The position numbers were made by a program, and so were the translations under genes. The notes below the pieces were generated by a model. It was not told the DNA's origin, searched no databases, and worked only from the letters and a program-made list of their open reading frames with translations. DNA of 7,321 nt, from NCBI GenBank assembly GCA_022013615.1, contig JAKLQB010000961.1, forward strand, positions 1-7,321. The letters are read 5' to 3'. Within the stretch, counting starts at the first letter, position 1. Each line of letters starts with the position of its first letter. Shown one piece after another: positions 1-6,269 of this stretch. The DNA comes from Desulfobacterales bacterium. Its GTDB lineage: Bacteria; Desulfobacterota; DSM-4660; Desulfatiglandales; Desulfatiglandaceae.

Positions 1-47
1 ACTGCCTTTTCTTTTCTATATTATATTTTTTTTTCTTCATATTTTCC

Positions 48-70
48 CATTCAACATTTGATGTTCGATG
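48..70. repeat. Short imperfect palindrome downstream of engB
   Basis: Arms CATTCAACAT (48-57) and ATGTTCGATG (61-70) pair at 8 of 10 positions around a TTG loop. The tract sits in an AT-rich stretch (1-113) that follows the engB stop codon and holds no gene I can recognise. The repeated ATGTT/CGATGTT wording resembles low-complexity intergenic repeats. It lacks the U-tract expected of an intrinsic terminator for leftward transcription, so I call it only a repeat. Confidence 0.3.
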
Positions 71-113
71 TTTATTGTTTTCCAGTCCCTCTTGGGCAAA
101 AACAACTTAGCGC

Positions 114-692
114 TTATGCCCCAATAACTTCGTCTATTTTTCCCCATATTTCGTCCCGCCCTTGCCTTGTTTTTGCGGAAAAGACAGTGGGGCTGATTAA
201 GGTAATTTCCCTGATATGACTATTTATCATGGAAGACCGCGTCCGGGCTTGCTGGCGTGACAATTTGTCGGCCTTGGTGAGCACAGGGATGGTATGTATT
301 CCATAGTGCTTTAGCCATTTAAACAACTGCATGTCTCCCGCGGTTGGGTCCCTTCTTATATCAAGTATTACTATAACCGCCCTTAGATTTGATCGTTCTC
401 TTAGGTAGGTCTCCACCATATGTTGCCAGGATTTTTTTACCTTGATGGGAACCTTGGCATATCCGTACCCCGGTAAATCAACCAAATACAATTGGTTGCC
501 TACAGTAAAGAAATTTATTGACTGGGTTCTCCCTGGCCTGGAGCTTGTCCTTGCGAGATTTTTTCGGTTGACAAGAACATTCATAAGGGAGGATTTGCCT
601 ACATTGGACCGGCCTGCAAAGGCAATTTCCGGCCTGTCTGGCGGCGGATACTGGTTTTCGAGAAAGGCGCTAATGAGAAATACTACATCCAT
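114..692 (-). CDS. engB: Ribosome biogenesis GTP-binding protein EngB/YsxC (YihA family)
   Basis: This is a 192-residue cytoplasmic GTPase of the TRAFAC class. Family members assist late assembly of the 50S ribosomal subunit. The GTP-binding motifs are all present and in order: G1 GRSNVGKS (27-34), the G2 threonine in RPGRTQS (T56), G3 DLPG (72-75), G4 TKAD (139-142) and G5 SAK (172-174). The family signature PEIAFAGRSNVGKSS is intact and the length is normal. The ATG follows the aminotransferase stop codon with no spacer (TAA then ATG). The Shine-Dalgarno match is weak, so translational coupling is likely. It is the last gene of the leftward hisI-hisG-aminotransferase-engB group. The link to the histidine genes looks positional rather than functional. 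No strong terminator follows the stop. Confidence 0.97.
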   Translation of the reverse strand: MDVVFLISAFLENQYPPPDRPEIAFAGRSNVGKSSLMNVLVNRKNLARTSSRPGRTQSINFFTVGNQLYLVDLPGYGYAKVPIKVKKSWQHMVETYLRERSNLRAVIVILDIRRDPTAGDMQLFKWLKHYGIHTIPVLTKADKLSRQQARTRSSMINSHIREITLISPTVFSAKTRQGRDEIWGKIDEVIGA

Positions 693-1844
693 TTACCGTC
701 CGTTTAAAAACTCTTCGAGCCTCTTTAACCCTTCTTCTATATTCTCCAGGGAATTGGCATAGGATAGCCTTAGATAGCCCTCTGCGTTTTCTCCGAAATC
801 GATTCCTGGAGCCACGCCTACACCTGCTTTTTCAAGAATCTCAAAGGCCAGTTCATAGGAACTGTCGGTGAGGTGTCTGGCGTTGATCAAAAGGTAAAAT
901 GCCCCTGAAGGCTCCACGGTAAGGCCAAATCCCAGTTCCCTGACTCTCCGGATCATGTACCTGCGCCGTTTATCGTATGTGGTTTTCATTTGTTCCACGT
1001 CGTCTTGGGCCTTGGTGAGGGCAGCCAGGCCTGCCCATTGGGAAATACTGCTCGCCGATATGAAAAAGTTCTGTTGCACCTTTTGTAAAGGACGGACAAA
1101 TTCAGGGGGTGCTATGACATAACCCAGACGCCATCCGGTCATGGCGTAAAGCTTTGAAAATCCGTTTAGCACGAATGCGTTATCGGTAAACTCCAGGATC
1201 GAATGTTCTTTGTCTCCGTAAACCAGACCATGGTAGATTTCATCTGATATGATTGGGAGGTCCAGGTCGGCGACCTTTTCCATTCGCTCGCTTGAGAGAA
1301 GATTTCCGGTGGGATTTGAAGGAGAGTTGATGAGGATGGCCCTGGTCCCTGGGCCAATCTTTTTCTTGATCTCTTCCGGTCTTAACTGAAAACCATCTTC
1401 TTCGTGCACATTGACAAAGGCGGGTTTTGCTCCCAGGAAATTTGCATAGTTTGGATAGCATGGGTAGTGGGGGTCAGACATAATTATTTCATCCCCAACT
1501 TCTAAAAGGGTCGAAAAGATCATGAAGAGGGCCGGGGACGTGCCGGAGGTGATTAGGATCTGCCCCGGATTAACATGAACCCCATATTTTTCGCGGTAAT
1601 GTTCACAGATGGCCTCTCTGAGTTCAAGGATTCCAAGACTATGAGTGTAATGGGTTTCACCCTTTTCCATGGCCTCCTGAGCTGCTTCACAAATGCACCG
1701 GGGGGTCGGAAAATCAGGCTCACCCACCTCCAGGTGAATGATATGACGTCCCTGCTTTTCAAGTTCATGGGCCTTTTCAAGTACCTCCATGACTATGAAT
1801 GGGGGGATTTCCCGGGCTCTTTTACTCACCTTTTTCATTTCCAT
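693..1844 (-). CDS. PLP-dependent class I/II aminotransferase (AspC/COG0436 type)
   Basis: This is a 383-residue fold-type I aminotransferase that should move an amino group between an amino acid and a 2-oxo acid through pyridoxal phosphate. The cofactor and substrate residues are recognisable: N177 in SPSNPTG, D201 and Y204 in SDEIYHG, the Schiff-base lysine K231 in GFSKLYAMTGWRLGY, R239 in the same block, and the carboxylate-binding arginine R359 in YLRLSYANS. The N-terminal block LEVGEPDFPTP (38-48) is typical of the aspartate/alanine aminotransferase branch. The start lies 7 bp after the hisG stop; a second in-frame ATG at codon 3 is also possible. Its place next to hisG and hisI raises the idea that it acts as histidinol-phosphate aminotransferase. 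However, its motifs look like general COG0436 enzymes rather than classical HisC, so the substrate is left open. Confidence 0.93.
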   Translation of the reverse strand: MEMKKVSKRAREIPPFIVMEVLEKAHELEKQGRHIIHLEVGEPDFPTPRCICEAAQEAMEKGETHYTHSLGILELREAICEHYREKYGVHVNPGQILITSGTSPALFMIFSTLLEVGDEIIMSDPHYPCYPNYANFLGAKPAFVNVHEEDGFQLRPEEIKKKIGPGTRAILINSPSNPTGNLLSSERMEKVADLDLPIISDEIYHGLVYGDKEHSILEFTDNAFVLNGFSKLYAMTGWRLGYVIAPPEFVRPLQKVQQNFFISASSISQWAGLAALTKAQDDVEQMKTTYDKRRRYMIRRVRELGFGLTVEPSGAFYLLINARHLTDSSYELAFEILEKAGVGVAPGIDFGENAEGYLRLSYANSLENIEEGLKRLEEFLNGR

Positions 1845-1851
1845 ATTCCAA

Positions 1852-2724
1852 TCAAATAACTTTATTCAGAGGATATTCTATGATGCCTTCAGCGCCAGCT
1901 TGTCTCAGCCGGGGGATCAAATCCCTTACGGTTTTCACATCGACGATCGTTTCCACGGAGACCCAGTTCGAGTTGTAAAGGCCTGCCACAGTCGGGGCGT
2001 TCAGGCTCGGCAGGATGTTGATCACAGCTTCGATTTTTTTCTCCGGTACGTTCATTTTTAATCCCACCAGGTTCTCTGCCCTGAGGGCGCCTTTGAGCAA
2101 CAAAATGATCTGTTCGATTTTTTCTTTTTTCCAGGGGTCCTTATAAGACTCTCTGTTGGCGATCAATTGGGTATTGGACTTCATGAACTCGTGGATGATT
2201 TTTAGACCATGGGCCCTGATGGTGCTTCCGGTTTCTGTCACTTCCACAATGGCATCAACCAGGCCAGACACGGCTTTTGCTTCGGTGGCGCCCCATGAAA
2301 ACTCGATTTTAACATCGATATTTCTCTCTTTGAAATACCTCCTGGTATAATTTACCAGTTCTGTAGCGATCTTCTTTCCTTGCAGATCCTCGAGGCGCTT
2401 TAAGTTTGAGTCAGAAGGTACTGCCAGGACCCAACGGGCTGGTTTTTGACTCGTCTTGGAATAGATCAGGTCATCCACCACAACTACATCCGATTCATTC
2501 TCTTCTATCCAGTCCTTGCCGGTAAGACCTGCGTCTATGGTTCCGTTCTCCACGTATCGGGGCATCTCCTGGGCACGGCAGATATTGCATTCTATTTCCT
2601 CGTCGTTAATATCCGGGAAATAGCTGCGGTCGTTGACGTTTATCTTCCACCCTGATTTTTCAAACAGATTAACGGTCGCCTGCTGAAGGCTCCCTTTGGG
2701 AATTCCGAATTTAAGTTTTTTCAT
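1852..2724 (-). CDS. hisG: ATP phosphoribosyltransferase, long form
   Basis: HisG catalyses the first, committed step of histidine synthesis, joining ATP and PRPP to give phosphoribosyl-ATP. The 290-residue protein has the N-terminal block FGIPKGSL (6-13), the family motif [13 protein letters not shown] (61-73) and the PRPP-binding loop [18 protein letters not shown] (157-174). Residues from about 216 to the end form the extra C-terminal domain ([16 protein letters not shown] onward, with APTVAGLY). In long-form enzymes this domain is ACT-like and mediates histidine feedback inhibition. The length and this domain mean that the HisZ subunit needed by short-form HisG should not be required. The start overlaps the end of hisI by 4 bp (ATGA), a common sign of translational coupling. 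The stop lies 7 bp before the aminotransferase start. Confidence 0.97.
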   Translation of the reverse strand: MKKLKFGIPKGSLQQATVNLFEKSGWKINVNDRSYFPDINDEEIECNICRAQEMPRYVENGTIDAGLTGKDWIEENESDVVVVDDLIYSKTSQKPARWVLAVPSDSNLKRLEDLQGKKIATELVNYTRRYFKERNIDVKIEFSWGATEAKAVSGLVDAIVEVTETGSTIRAHGLKIIHEFMKSNTQLIANRESYKDPWKKEKIEQIILLLKGALRAENLVGLKMNVPEKKIEAVINILPSLNAPTVAGLYNSNWVSVETIVDVKTVRDLIPRLRQAGAEGIIEYPLNKVI

Positions 2725-3101
2725 TTCTTATATACCTTTTCTGGATCGAATACTTTTTCATCCACTACTGACACATTTCCGTCACGGTCCACTTTCTTAT
2801 GAAAGCAGGATTCATACCCTAAGTGGCAGGCGGCGCCACCTATTTGCTCCACCTTGAAAAGAACAGTATCGTCGTCACAATCCCCACAGATTTCCTTTAC
2901 CTTCTGGACATGTCCAGAGGTCCCGCCTTTGTGCCAGAGTTCCTGGCGTGAGCGACTCCAGAAGTGGGCCTCTCCTGTCTCAAGGGTTTTTTCCCAGGAT
3001 TCATGGTTAATATAGGCTAACATCAACACCTTGCCAGACCTATAGTCCTGGACAATGGCAGGCAAGAGCCCATTTCCTTTTGAGAAATCTAATCCAATCA
3101 T
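2721..3101 (-). CDS. hisI: Phosphoribosyl-AMP cyclohydrolase
   Basis: HisI opens the adenine ring of phosphoribosyl-AMP, the third step of histidine synthesis. The 126-residue protein carries the hallmark run [13 protein letters not shown] (56-68). Next come the Mg-binding aspartates D74, D76 and D78 in GDCDDD. The three zinc cysteines are C75, C92 and C99, the last two in [11 protein letters not shown]. The length fits the monofunctional enzyme; no HisE (pyrophosphohydrolase) domain is fused and no hisE lies in the window. A GGGAAGG Shine-Dalgarno lies about 10 bases before the ATG. It appears to be the first gene of the leftward group and overlaps hisG by 4 bp. A MITE-like element begins only 27 bp upstream of its start, so its promoter must lie within or beyond that element. 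Confidence 0.97.
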   Translation of the reverse strand: MIGLDFSKGNGLLPAIVQDYRSGKVLMLAYINHESWEKTLETGEAHFWSRSRQELWHKGGTSGHVQKVKEICGDCDDDTVLFKVEQIGGAACHLGYESCFHKKVDRDGNVSVVDEKVFDPEKVYKK

Positions 3102-3120
3102 GTTTCATAAACCTTCCCAA

Positions 3121-3289
3121 GGTGAATTGGAGCATCGCGGATTAGTGTGAAAACCAGGTCGGGAACATTGCACAAAAGCATTGTAGGGTCGGGTTTTATA
3201 CCCGACCGGGGTTGCGGTGGCATATAAAATGCCACCCTACATGATGTGAGCAAAGGTTTTCACACTAATCCGCGATGGGCCGGTGAATT
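3121..3289. mobile_element. MITE-like element with 23-bp perfect terminal inverted repeats and an 8-bp flanking direct repeat
   Basis: The left arm at 3133-3155 (starting CATCGCGGATTAG) is the exact reverse complement of 3255-3277. Two more base pairs at the outer edges (GG at 3129-3130, CC at 3280-3281) extend the inverted repeat to 27 positions with two mismatches. Immediately outside lie identical GGTGAATT octamers at 3121-3128 and 3282-3289, which look like a target-site duplication around a 153-bp element. It contains no open reading frame of useful size, so it would need a transposase supplied elsewhere. It fills most of the gap between rlmN and hisI, close to the hisI ribosome binding site. 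The MITE reading is inference; the inverted and direct repeats are seen directly. Confidence 0.8.
3182..3241. repeat. Nested three-stem palindromic repeat inside the MITE-like element
   Basis: An outer stem TGTAGGG (3182-3188) pairs with CCCTACA (3235-3241). It encloses two hairpins: GGTCGGGT/ACCCGACC (3187-3194 and 3200-3207, loop TTTAT) and GGTGGCAT/ATGCCACC (3216-3223 and 3229-3236, loop ATAAA). The outer stem shares two bases with each inner stem, so the fold would be a three-way junction with slight competition at its base. The wording resembles dispersed palindromic repeats of bacterial intergenic DNA. It may be an independent repeat that entered the larger element. Confidence 0.75.
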
Positions 3290-3334
3290 TAAAGATGTGA
3301 AGATAGCATATTGGAGTTTGAGTGCAAGTAAAAT

Positions 3335-4396
3335 TTAGTATTGTCCGTTGATAGTTGTCAGTGGTCTGTTGTTAGAATATGTTCCACTCAACTGGCCGCA
3401 TGCTGCCTGGATATCTCTTCCCTTGCTTTTTCTTATGATGGCGGTGAAATGATTTTTAATAAGAATCTCTTGAAATTGGAGTATTCGCTCCATGGGGGGA
3501 GGGGACATTTGGGACTCAGGGTAGGGGTTTAGAGGGATCAAGTTGATCTTTGCCCTCAGCCCTGACAAAAGGCTGCAAAGGTTCAAGGCATCTTCATCTC
3601 TATCGTTTATACCTTCAATAAGAACATACTCAAATGTAATCATCCGTCTGTTTGGAAGAGGAAAATTCCTGCAAGCTGAAATCAGACTATTCAACGGGTA
3701 TTTTTTGTTTATGGGCATGAGAAAATTACGGGTTTTGTCATCTCCAGCGTTTAGCGATATGGCCAGGTTGACTGTGATATCCTGCCCCATTTTTTTTATT
3801 TGGGGTACCAGTCCGCATGTGGAAAGGGTCACTTTTCGGTGGGAAAAGTTCATTCCATCTTCACTGATCAGGATCCCGATGGCTTTGGCTACTGCGTCAT
3901 AATTGGCAAGCGGTTCGCCCATGCCCATGAGTACGATATTGGTCATCCTATCCGGATCATCCATGGATTTTCTCGCCTGTATGACTTGATCAATGATTTC
4001 CGATGGTGTCAGGTCCCTTTTGAGCCCCTGTTTTGCGGTAAGGCAAAAACGGCAGCCCATGGCACAACCTGCCTGTGAAGAAACGCACAGAGTGAAGTGA
4101 TCTCTTTCCGGGATGAGTACTGATTCAATGTAATATCCATCCGGTAATCTAAATAGATATTTTTCCGTCCCGTCTTCGGAGACCAGGCACTTGATTTTTT
4201 CCAAAGGGCTGATAGTCGCTTTTTCTTTCAAAAGGGCCCTGAGAGATTTGGAAAGGTCAGTCATCTCCTCAAAGGAGCTGGCAAGCCTCTTAAAGAGCCA
4301 GTGTTGAATTTGCCGGCCCCGGTAAGGGTCAATACCCAGGCCTACTGCCCACTCTTCAATTTCATGGGCATCCAACCCTATAAGATCAGGTTTCAT
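3335..4396 (-). CDS. rlmN: Dual-specificity 23S rRNA/tRNA adenine-C2 methyltransferase RlmN
   Basis: RlmN is a radical SAM enzyme that methylates C2 of A2503 in 23S rRNA and of A37 in some tRNAs. The 353-residue protein has the [4Fe-4S]-binding motif CAMGCRFC (C111, C115, C118) after the family block CVSSQAGC. It also has the SAM-binding stretch LMGMGEPLANY, the STCGLVP block, FEYVLIEGIND, and the C-terminal methyl-carrying cysteine C333 in AACGQLSG. All catalytic elements are therefore present. An N-terminal accessory domain (about 1-80) contains GRQIQHWLFKR, as in relatives. The Shine-Dalgarno is poor (GGAA about 10 bases before the ATG). The last 15 residues, rich in Asn and Thr, seem to be encoded by a repeat-like tract rather than conserved sequence. 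Same strand as the his genes, but separated by the MITE-like element. Confidence 0.96.
   Translation of the reverse strand: MKPDLIGLDAHEIEEWAVGLGIDPYRGRQIQHWLFKRLASSFEEMTDLSKSLRALLKEKATISPLEKIKCLVSEDGTEKYLFRLPDGYYIESVLIPERDHFTLCVSSQAGCAMGCRFCLTAKQGLKRDLTPSEIIDQVIQARKSMDDPDRMTNIVLMGMGEPLANYDAVAKAIGILISEDGMNFSHRKVTLSTCGLVPQIKKMGQDITVNLAISLNAGDDKTRNFLMPINKKYPLNSLISACRNFPLPNRRMITFEYVLIEGINDRDEDALNLCSLLSGLRAKINLIPLNPYPESQMSPPPMERILQFQEILIKNHFTAIIRKSKGRDIQAACGQLSGTYSNNRPLTTINGQY
3338..3382 (-). repeat. Repeat-like tract encoding the rlmN C-terminal tail
   Basis: On the coding strand this tract reads as loosely repeated GACCACTGACAACTATCAAC-type units rich in CAAC and GACAA. It encodes residues 339-353 of RlmN, after the conserved CGQLSG where many relatives end within a few residues. 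The pattern resembles short intergenic repeats built on ACTGACAAC. I infer that such a repeat replaced or extended the original stop region without damaging the enzyme core. Confidence 0.4.
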
Positions 4397-4453
4397 ATAA
4401 AGTTTTCCAGATAAAGATTTTGGATATTTAAATTCTCAGGAGTTTTTAGATAA

Positions 4454-4585
4454 ATTTGCTCCCAAAATGCCGTATTAAATTTAGGAATTTAGGGATTCAG
4501 GAATTTAGGAATTAAAATCAAGAAAATACATTCAATTCCTCAATTCCTCAATCCGGAATTCCTCAATTCTACGGTGATTTGCTCC
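4454..4585. repeat. Palindromic element made of two opposed octamer arrays, bracketed by a 9-bp direct repeat
   Basis: The left half is four octamers and a partial one, unit AATTTAGG (4478-4513, third copy GATTCAGG). The right half repeats AATTCCTC (4534-4569), with a 7-base third copy AATCCGG. The two arrays are near reverse complements around a 20-base spacer, and CCGTA (4470-4474) pairs with TACGG (4570-4574) at the outer edges. Identical ATTTGCTCC nonamers stand at 4454-4462 and 4577-4585. The whole fills most of the 243-base gap between the thymidylate synthase-like gene and rlmN, which otherwise shows no gene. It could be a small insertion with a target duplication, or a locally expanded hairpin. 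Confidence 0.7.
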
Positions 4586-4639
4586 GGGGCTTATTTGTTG
4601 ATTAAATGATCGAAAACCCCAAAAAGATTACCTGAAGGT

Positions 4640-5299
4640 CTATAAGTTGCCGCACATTGTACGAAGTTTTGCCAGTTCCCACACGTAGTCGTATAAGTGA
4701 AGTCCCTTGCTGGAGGCGATGATCTCACCGTCCGCCACACCAATGCTCGAAGCCATATATTCCTTCATGAGCTGTATTGCCCCCAGGTTTGCAGGAAAGC
4801 CGTTCCACAGATCCCAGGATCGGAAATAGATAATGAAATGGAGCTTATCATCCTTAATGCGGGTATCAATGCCCCGGAGGCATGGAGGGTCGTTCAGGTA
4901 GATAGCCTTTGGCTCACCCACGGTCATGTAAGCCTGATTCGTTTTGTAGCCATCCTCCCTGTACATGCGAATGACCTCAGCAATCTGGGTCTCTAAGTAC
5001 GAGCCGTAGGTGTAGTCTTCACCAGGCTGTTTGACTGAGGTCATAAGGTAGGGAAGATATTCCTCCAGATAGCCTTCTGCAACTGGATTCGGGATTCCAA
5101 GGGAAGGGGGGATATCCGGCAAAAGGGGTCGTACATCAGGATATTTGATATGCACGGTCACATAATCAAATTCGAGTCGTTTTTGTCCCTCATAGCTCCC
5201 TCTGTCTATTATGTATTCACTACCGGCTTCAAGCAATCTGTAAATGCTCTGGAACCATGCATCAGGCAGGTCCCGGGCTTCAATAAACTCAATTTTCAT
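4640..5299 (-). CDS. Thymidylate synthase-like protein, methanogen-type short form
   Basis: This 219-residue protein matches the thymidylate synthase fold. That enzyme methylates dUMP to dTMP with methylenetetrahydrofolate. The C-terminal half carries the catalytic set: nucleophile C140 in DPPCLRG, the phosphate-binding R160-S161-x-D163 in YFRSWDLWNGFPANLG, N171 (the base-recognition Asn), and H201-x-Y203 in HLYDYVW. YTYGSYL (96-102) sits where typical enzymes have the YG..W/R block. The protein is shorter than standard ThyA (about 264 residues) and its N-terminal half is divergent, as in the putative thymidylate synthases described from methanogens. Asn rather than Asp at position 171 favours dUMP over dCMP. 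Whether it makes dTMP or a hydroxymethyl product is not settled by sequence. GGGGGA before the ATG is a modest ribosome binding site. Divergent from the LysM gene. Confidence 0.85.
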   Translation of the reverse strand: MKIEFIEARDLPDAWFQSIYRLLEAGSEYIIDRGSYEGQKRLEFDYVTVHIKYPDVRPLLPDIPPSLGIPNPVAEGYLEEYLPYLMTSVKQPGEDYTYGSYLETQIAEVIRMYREDGYKTNQAYMTVGEPKAIYLNDPPCLRGIDTRIKDDKLHFIIYFRSWDLWNGFPANLGAIQLMKEYMASSIGVADGEIIASSKGLHLYDYVWELAKLRTMCGNL

Positions 5300-5355
5300 G
5301 AGTCCCCCAAAAAAGTGCTTTCAATTAATAGCAAAGTCAGATATTAGTTTATAGA

Positions 5356-5371
5356 TGTAATTTATATCACA
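5356..5371. promoter_or_regulatory. CRP/FNR-family-like operator between divergent genes
   Basis: TGTAATTTATATCACA matches the TGTGA-N6-TCACA pattern of CRP/FNR-family sites with a single mismatch, and the right flank continues TTT as in the extended consensus. It is centred about 64 bp upstream of the thymidylate synthase-like start and about 70 bp upstream of the LysM start, so it could affect either. I could not place convincing -35/-10 boxes for either gene. An isolated near-match in AT-rich DNA can occur by chance. Confidence 0.4.
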
Positions 5372-5432
5372 TTTTTGCAGGCAAAAGGATTTTTTGTCAA
5401 TGAGAAAGTTGGACTTTTCTAAGGAGTGATGG

Positions 5433-6077
5433 ATGAACGATAGCCCTGAAAAAGAAATGAAGGATCTAATGGAAGGACTTGCTGATGACCTCGGGTATGC
5501 AGCAAACAATGAAAATCCCGAACGCCCCAGAGAATCGCTTGATTCAAAACCAAAAAGAAAAATCCTGGTTCTTTGGGGTGGAATCATTATCCTTTTTATT
5601 GCCCTCATTGCCTTATTGTTTGGGGGCGGCAGTAATGTGGCAACAGAAAAACTATCTTCTATCCAGCCCCGGATTGACCGGATTGAGGAGAGGTTAGAAC
5701 GCCTTGAGGGGATGTATGAAAGAATTGTTCGCCTTGAGAAACAGGAAGAGAATCTGAATAAATCCATTGCAAAGGTGGATAGATCAGCGCAATCCCTGGC
5801 AAAGAGGCTGGAAAACGTATCCCAGGAAGTCAAAACGCTGCGGAAAACACCCACTCCGGTTGCTGTGAAGACAGAACCCCCACGTGCTGATGAGAAAAAA
5901 GCGACTCCCGAGGCCAAAAGGCGGTACCACGTGGTACGTTCCGGTGACAGCCCTTACGGGATTGCCCAGAAATACGGCATTTCGGTAGCCGAGTTGAGTC
6001 GCCTCAACAACCTAAGTAAAAAACAACTCATCTACCCGGGCCAAAAACTCCTTATTGCTAAGGACAGCGGTCAGTAA
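5433..6077 (+). CDS. Membrane-anchored coiled-coil protein with C-terminal LysM domain
   Basis: The 214-residue protein has four parts. Residues 1-43 are a charged, acidic then basic, probably cytoplasmic segment ending KPKRK. Residues 44-63 are one hydrophobic helix (ILVLWGGIIILFIALIALLF), likely a signal anchor. Residues 72-138 are a predicted coiled coil with Leu/Ile/Val spaced in heptads (IDRIEERLERLE onward). A Pro/Thr/Lys linker (139-162) leads to one LysM domain at 165-208 (YHVVRSGDSPYGIAQKYGIS to YPGQKLLI). LysM domains bind peptidoglycan N-acetylglucosamine chains, so the protein probably spans from the inner membrane to the cell wall. No catalytic domain is present. The GDSPYGIA block has Pro where GDTLWxIA is usual. 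AAGGAG at 5421-5426 sits 6 bases before the ATG and selects it over the out-of-frame ATG at 5429. The specific role is unknown. Confidence 0.9.
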   Translation: MNDSPEKEMKDLMEGLADDLGYAANNENPERPRESLDSKPKRKILVLWGGIIILFIALIALLFGGGSNVATEKLSSIQPRIDRIEERLERLEGMYERIVRLEKQEENLNKSIAKVDRSAQSLAKRLENVSQEVKTLRKTPTPVAVKTEPPRADEKKATPEAKRRYHVVRSGDSPYGIAQKYGISVAELSRLNNLSKKQLIYPGQKLLIAKDSGQ

Positions 6078-6269
6078 GAGGCCCTTTTACAAAAGGGGGG
6101 AAATAGCGGTCTTCCCATTTTCTGAAGTGAAGTCAAAGGGGGTTTTTGTATTAAAATGGCATGAAAGGAGGATTTAAAGACTCAAAATAAGATTTTTCCC
6201 TGACCCTGAGAGAATCAGCCTAAAGCACGAAAGACTTGATTTTTGGGATGCAGGTCTACTCTCTCAAAC

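Noticed and set aside
442..762. 106-residue open frame on the plus strand
   Set aside because: It is antisense across engB and the aminotransferase end, both firmly identified; no motif or ribosome binding site supports it.
1575..2061. Overlapping plus-strand open frames of 90-94 residues
   Set aside because: They are antisense to the aminotransferase and hisG and show no family features.
3543..4078. Plus-strand open frames of 119 and 92 residues
   Set aside because: They lie wholly opposite rlmN, whose radical SAM motifs are intact.
5395..5400. Minus-strand TTGACA as a -35 box for the thymidylate synthase-like gene
   Set aside because: No -10-like hexamer lies 16-18 bases downstream; the nearest TATAAA is about 27 bases away.
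5321..5917. 198-residue open frame on the minus strand
   Set aside because: It is antisense to most of the LysM gene, which has a good ribosome binding site, a clear domain and coherent membrane and coiled-coil segments. The antisense protein is Ser/Phe-rich with no recognisable motif.
6082..6097. CCCTTTT/AAAAGGG hairpin just after the LysM stop as a terminator
   Set aside because: Only a two-base gap separates the arms, so the usable stem is about five pairs, and no T-tract follows. I see no convincing terminator in the 192-base gap between the two convergent genes.
6160..6189. ATGAAAGGAGGATTTAAAG, a nine-codon frame with a Shine-Dalgarno-like AAAGGAGG inside
   Set aside because: The frame is too short to support, and no start codon sits at a useful distance after the purine run.
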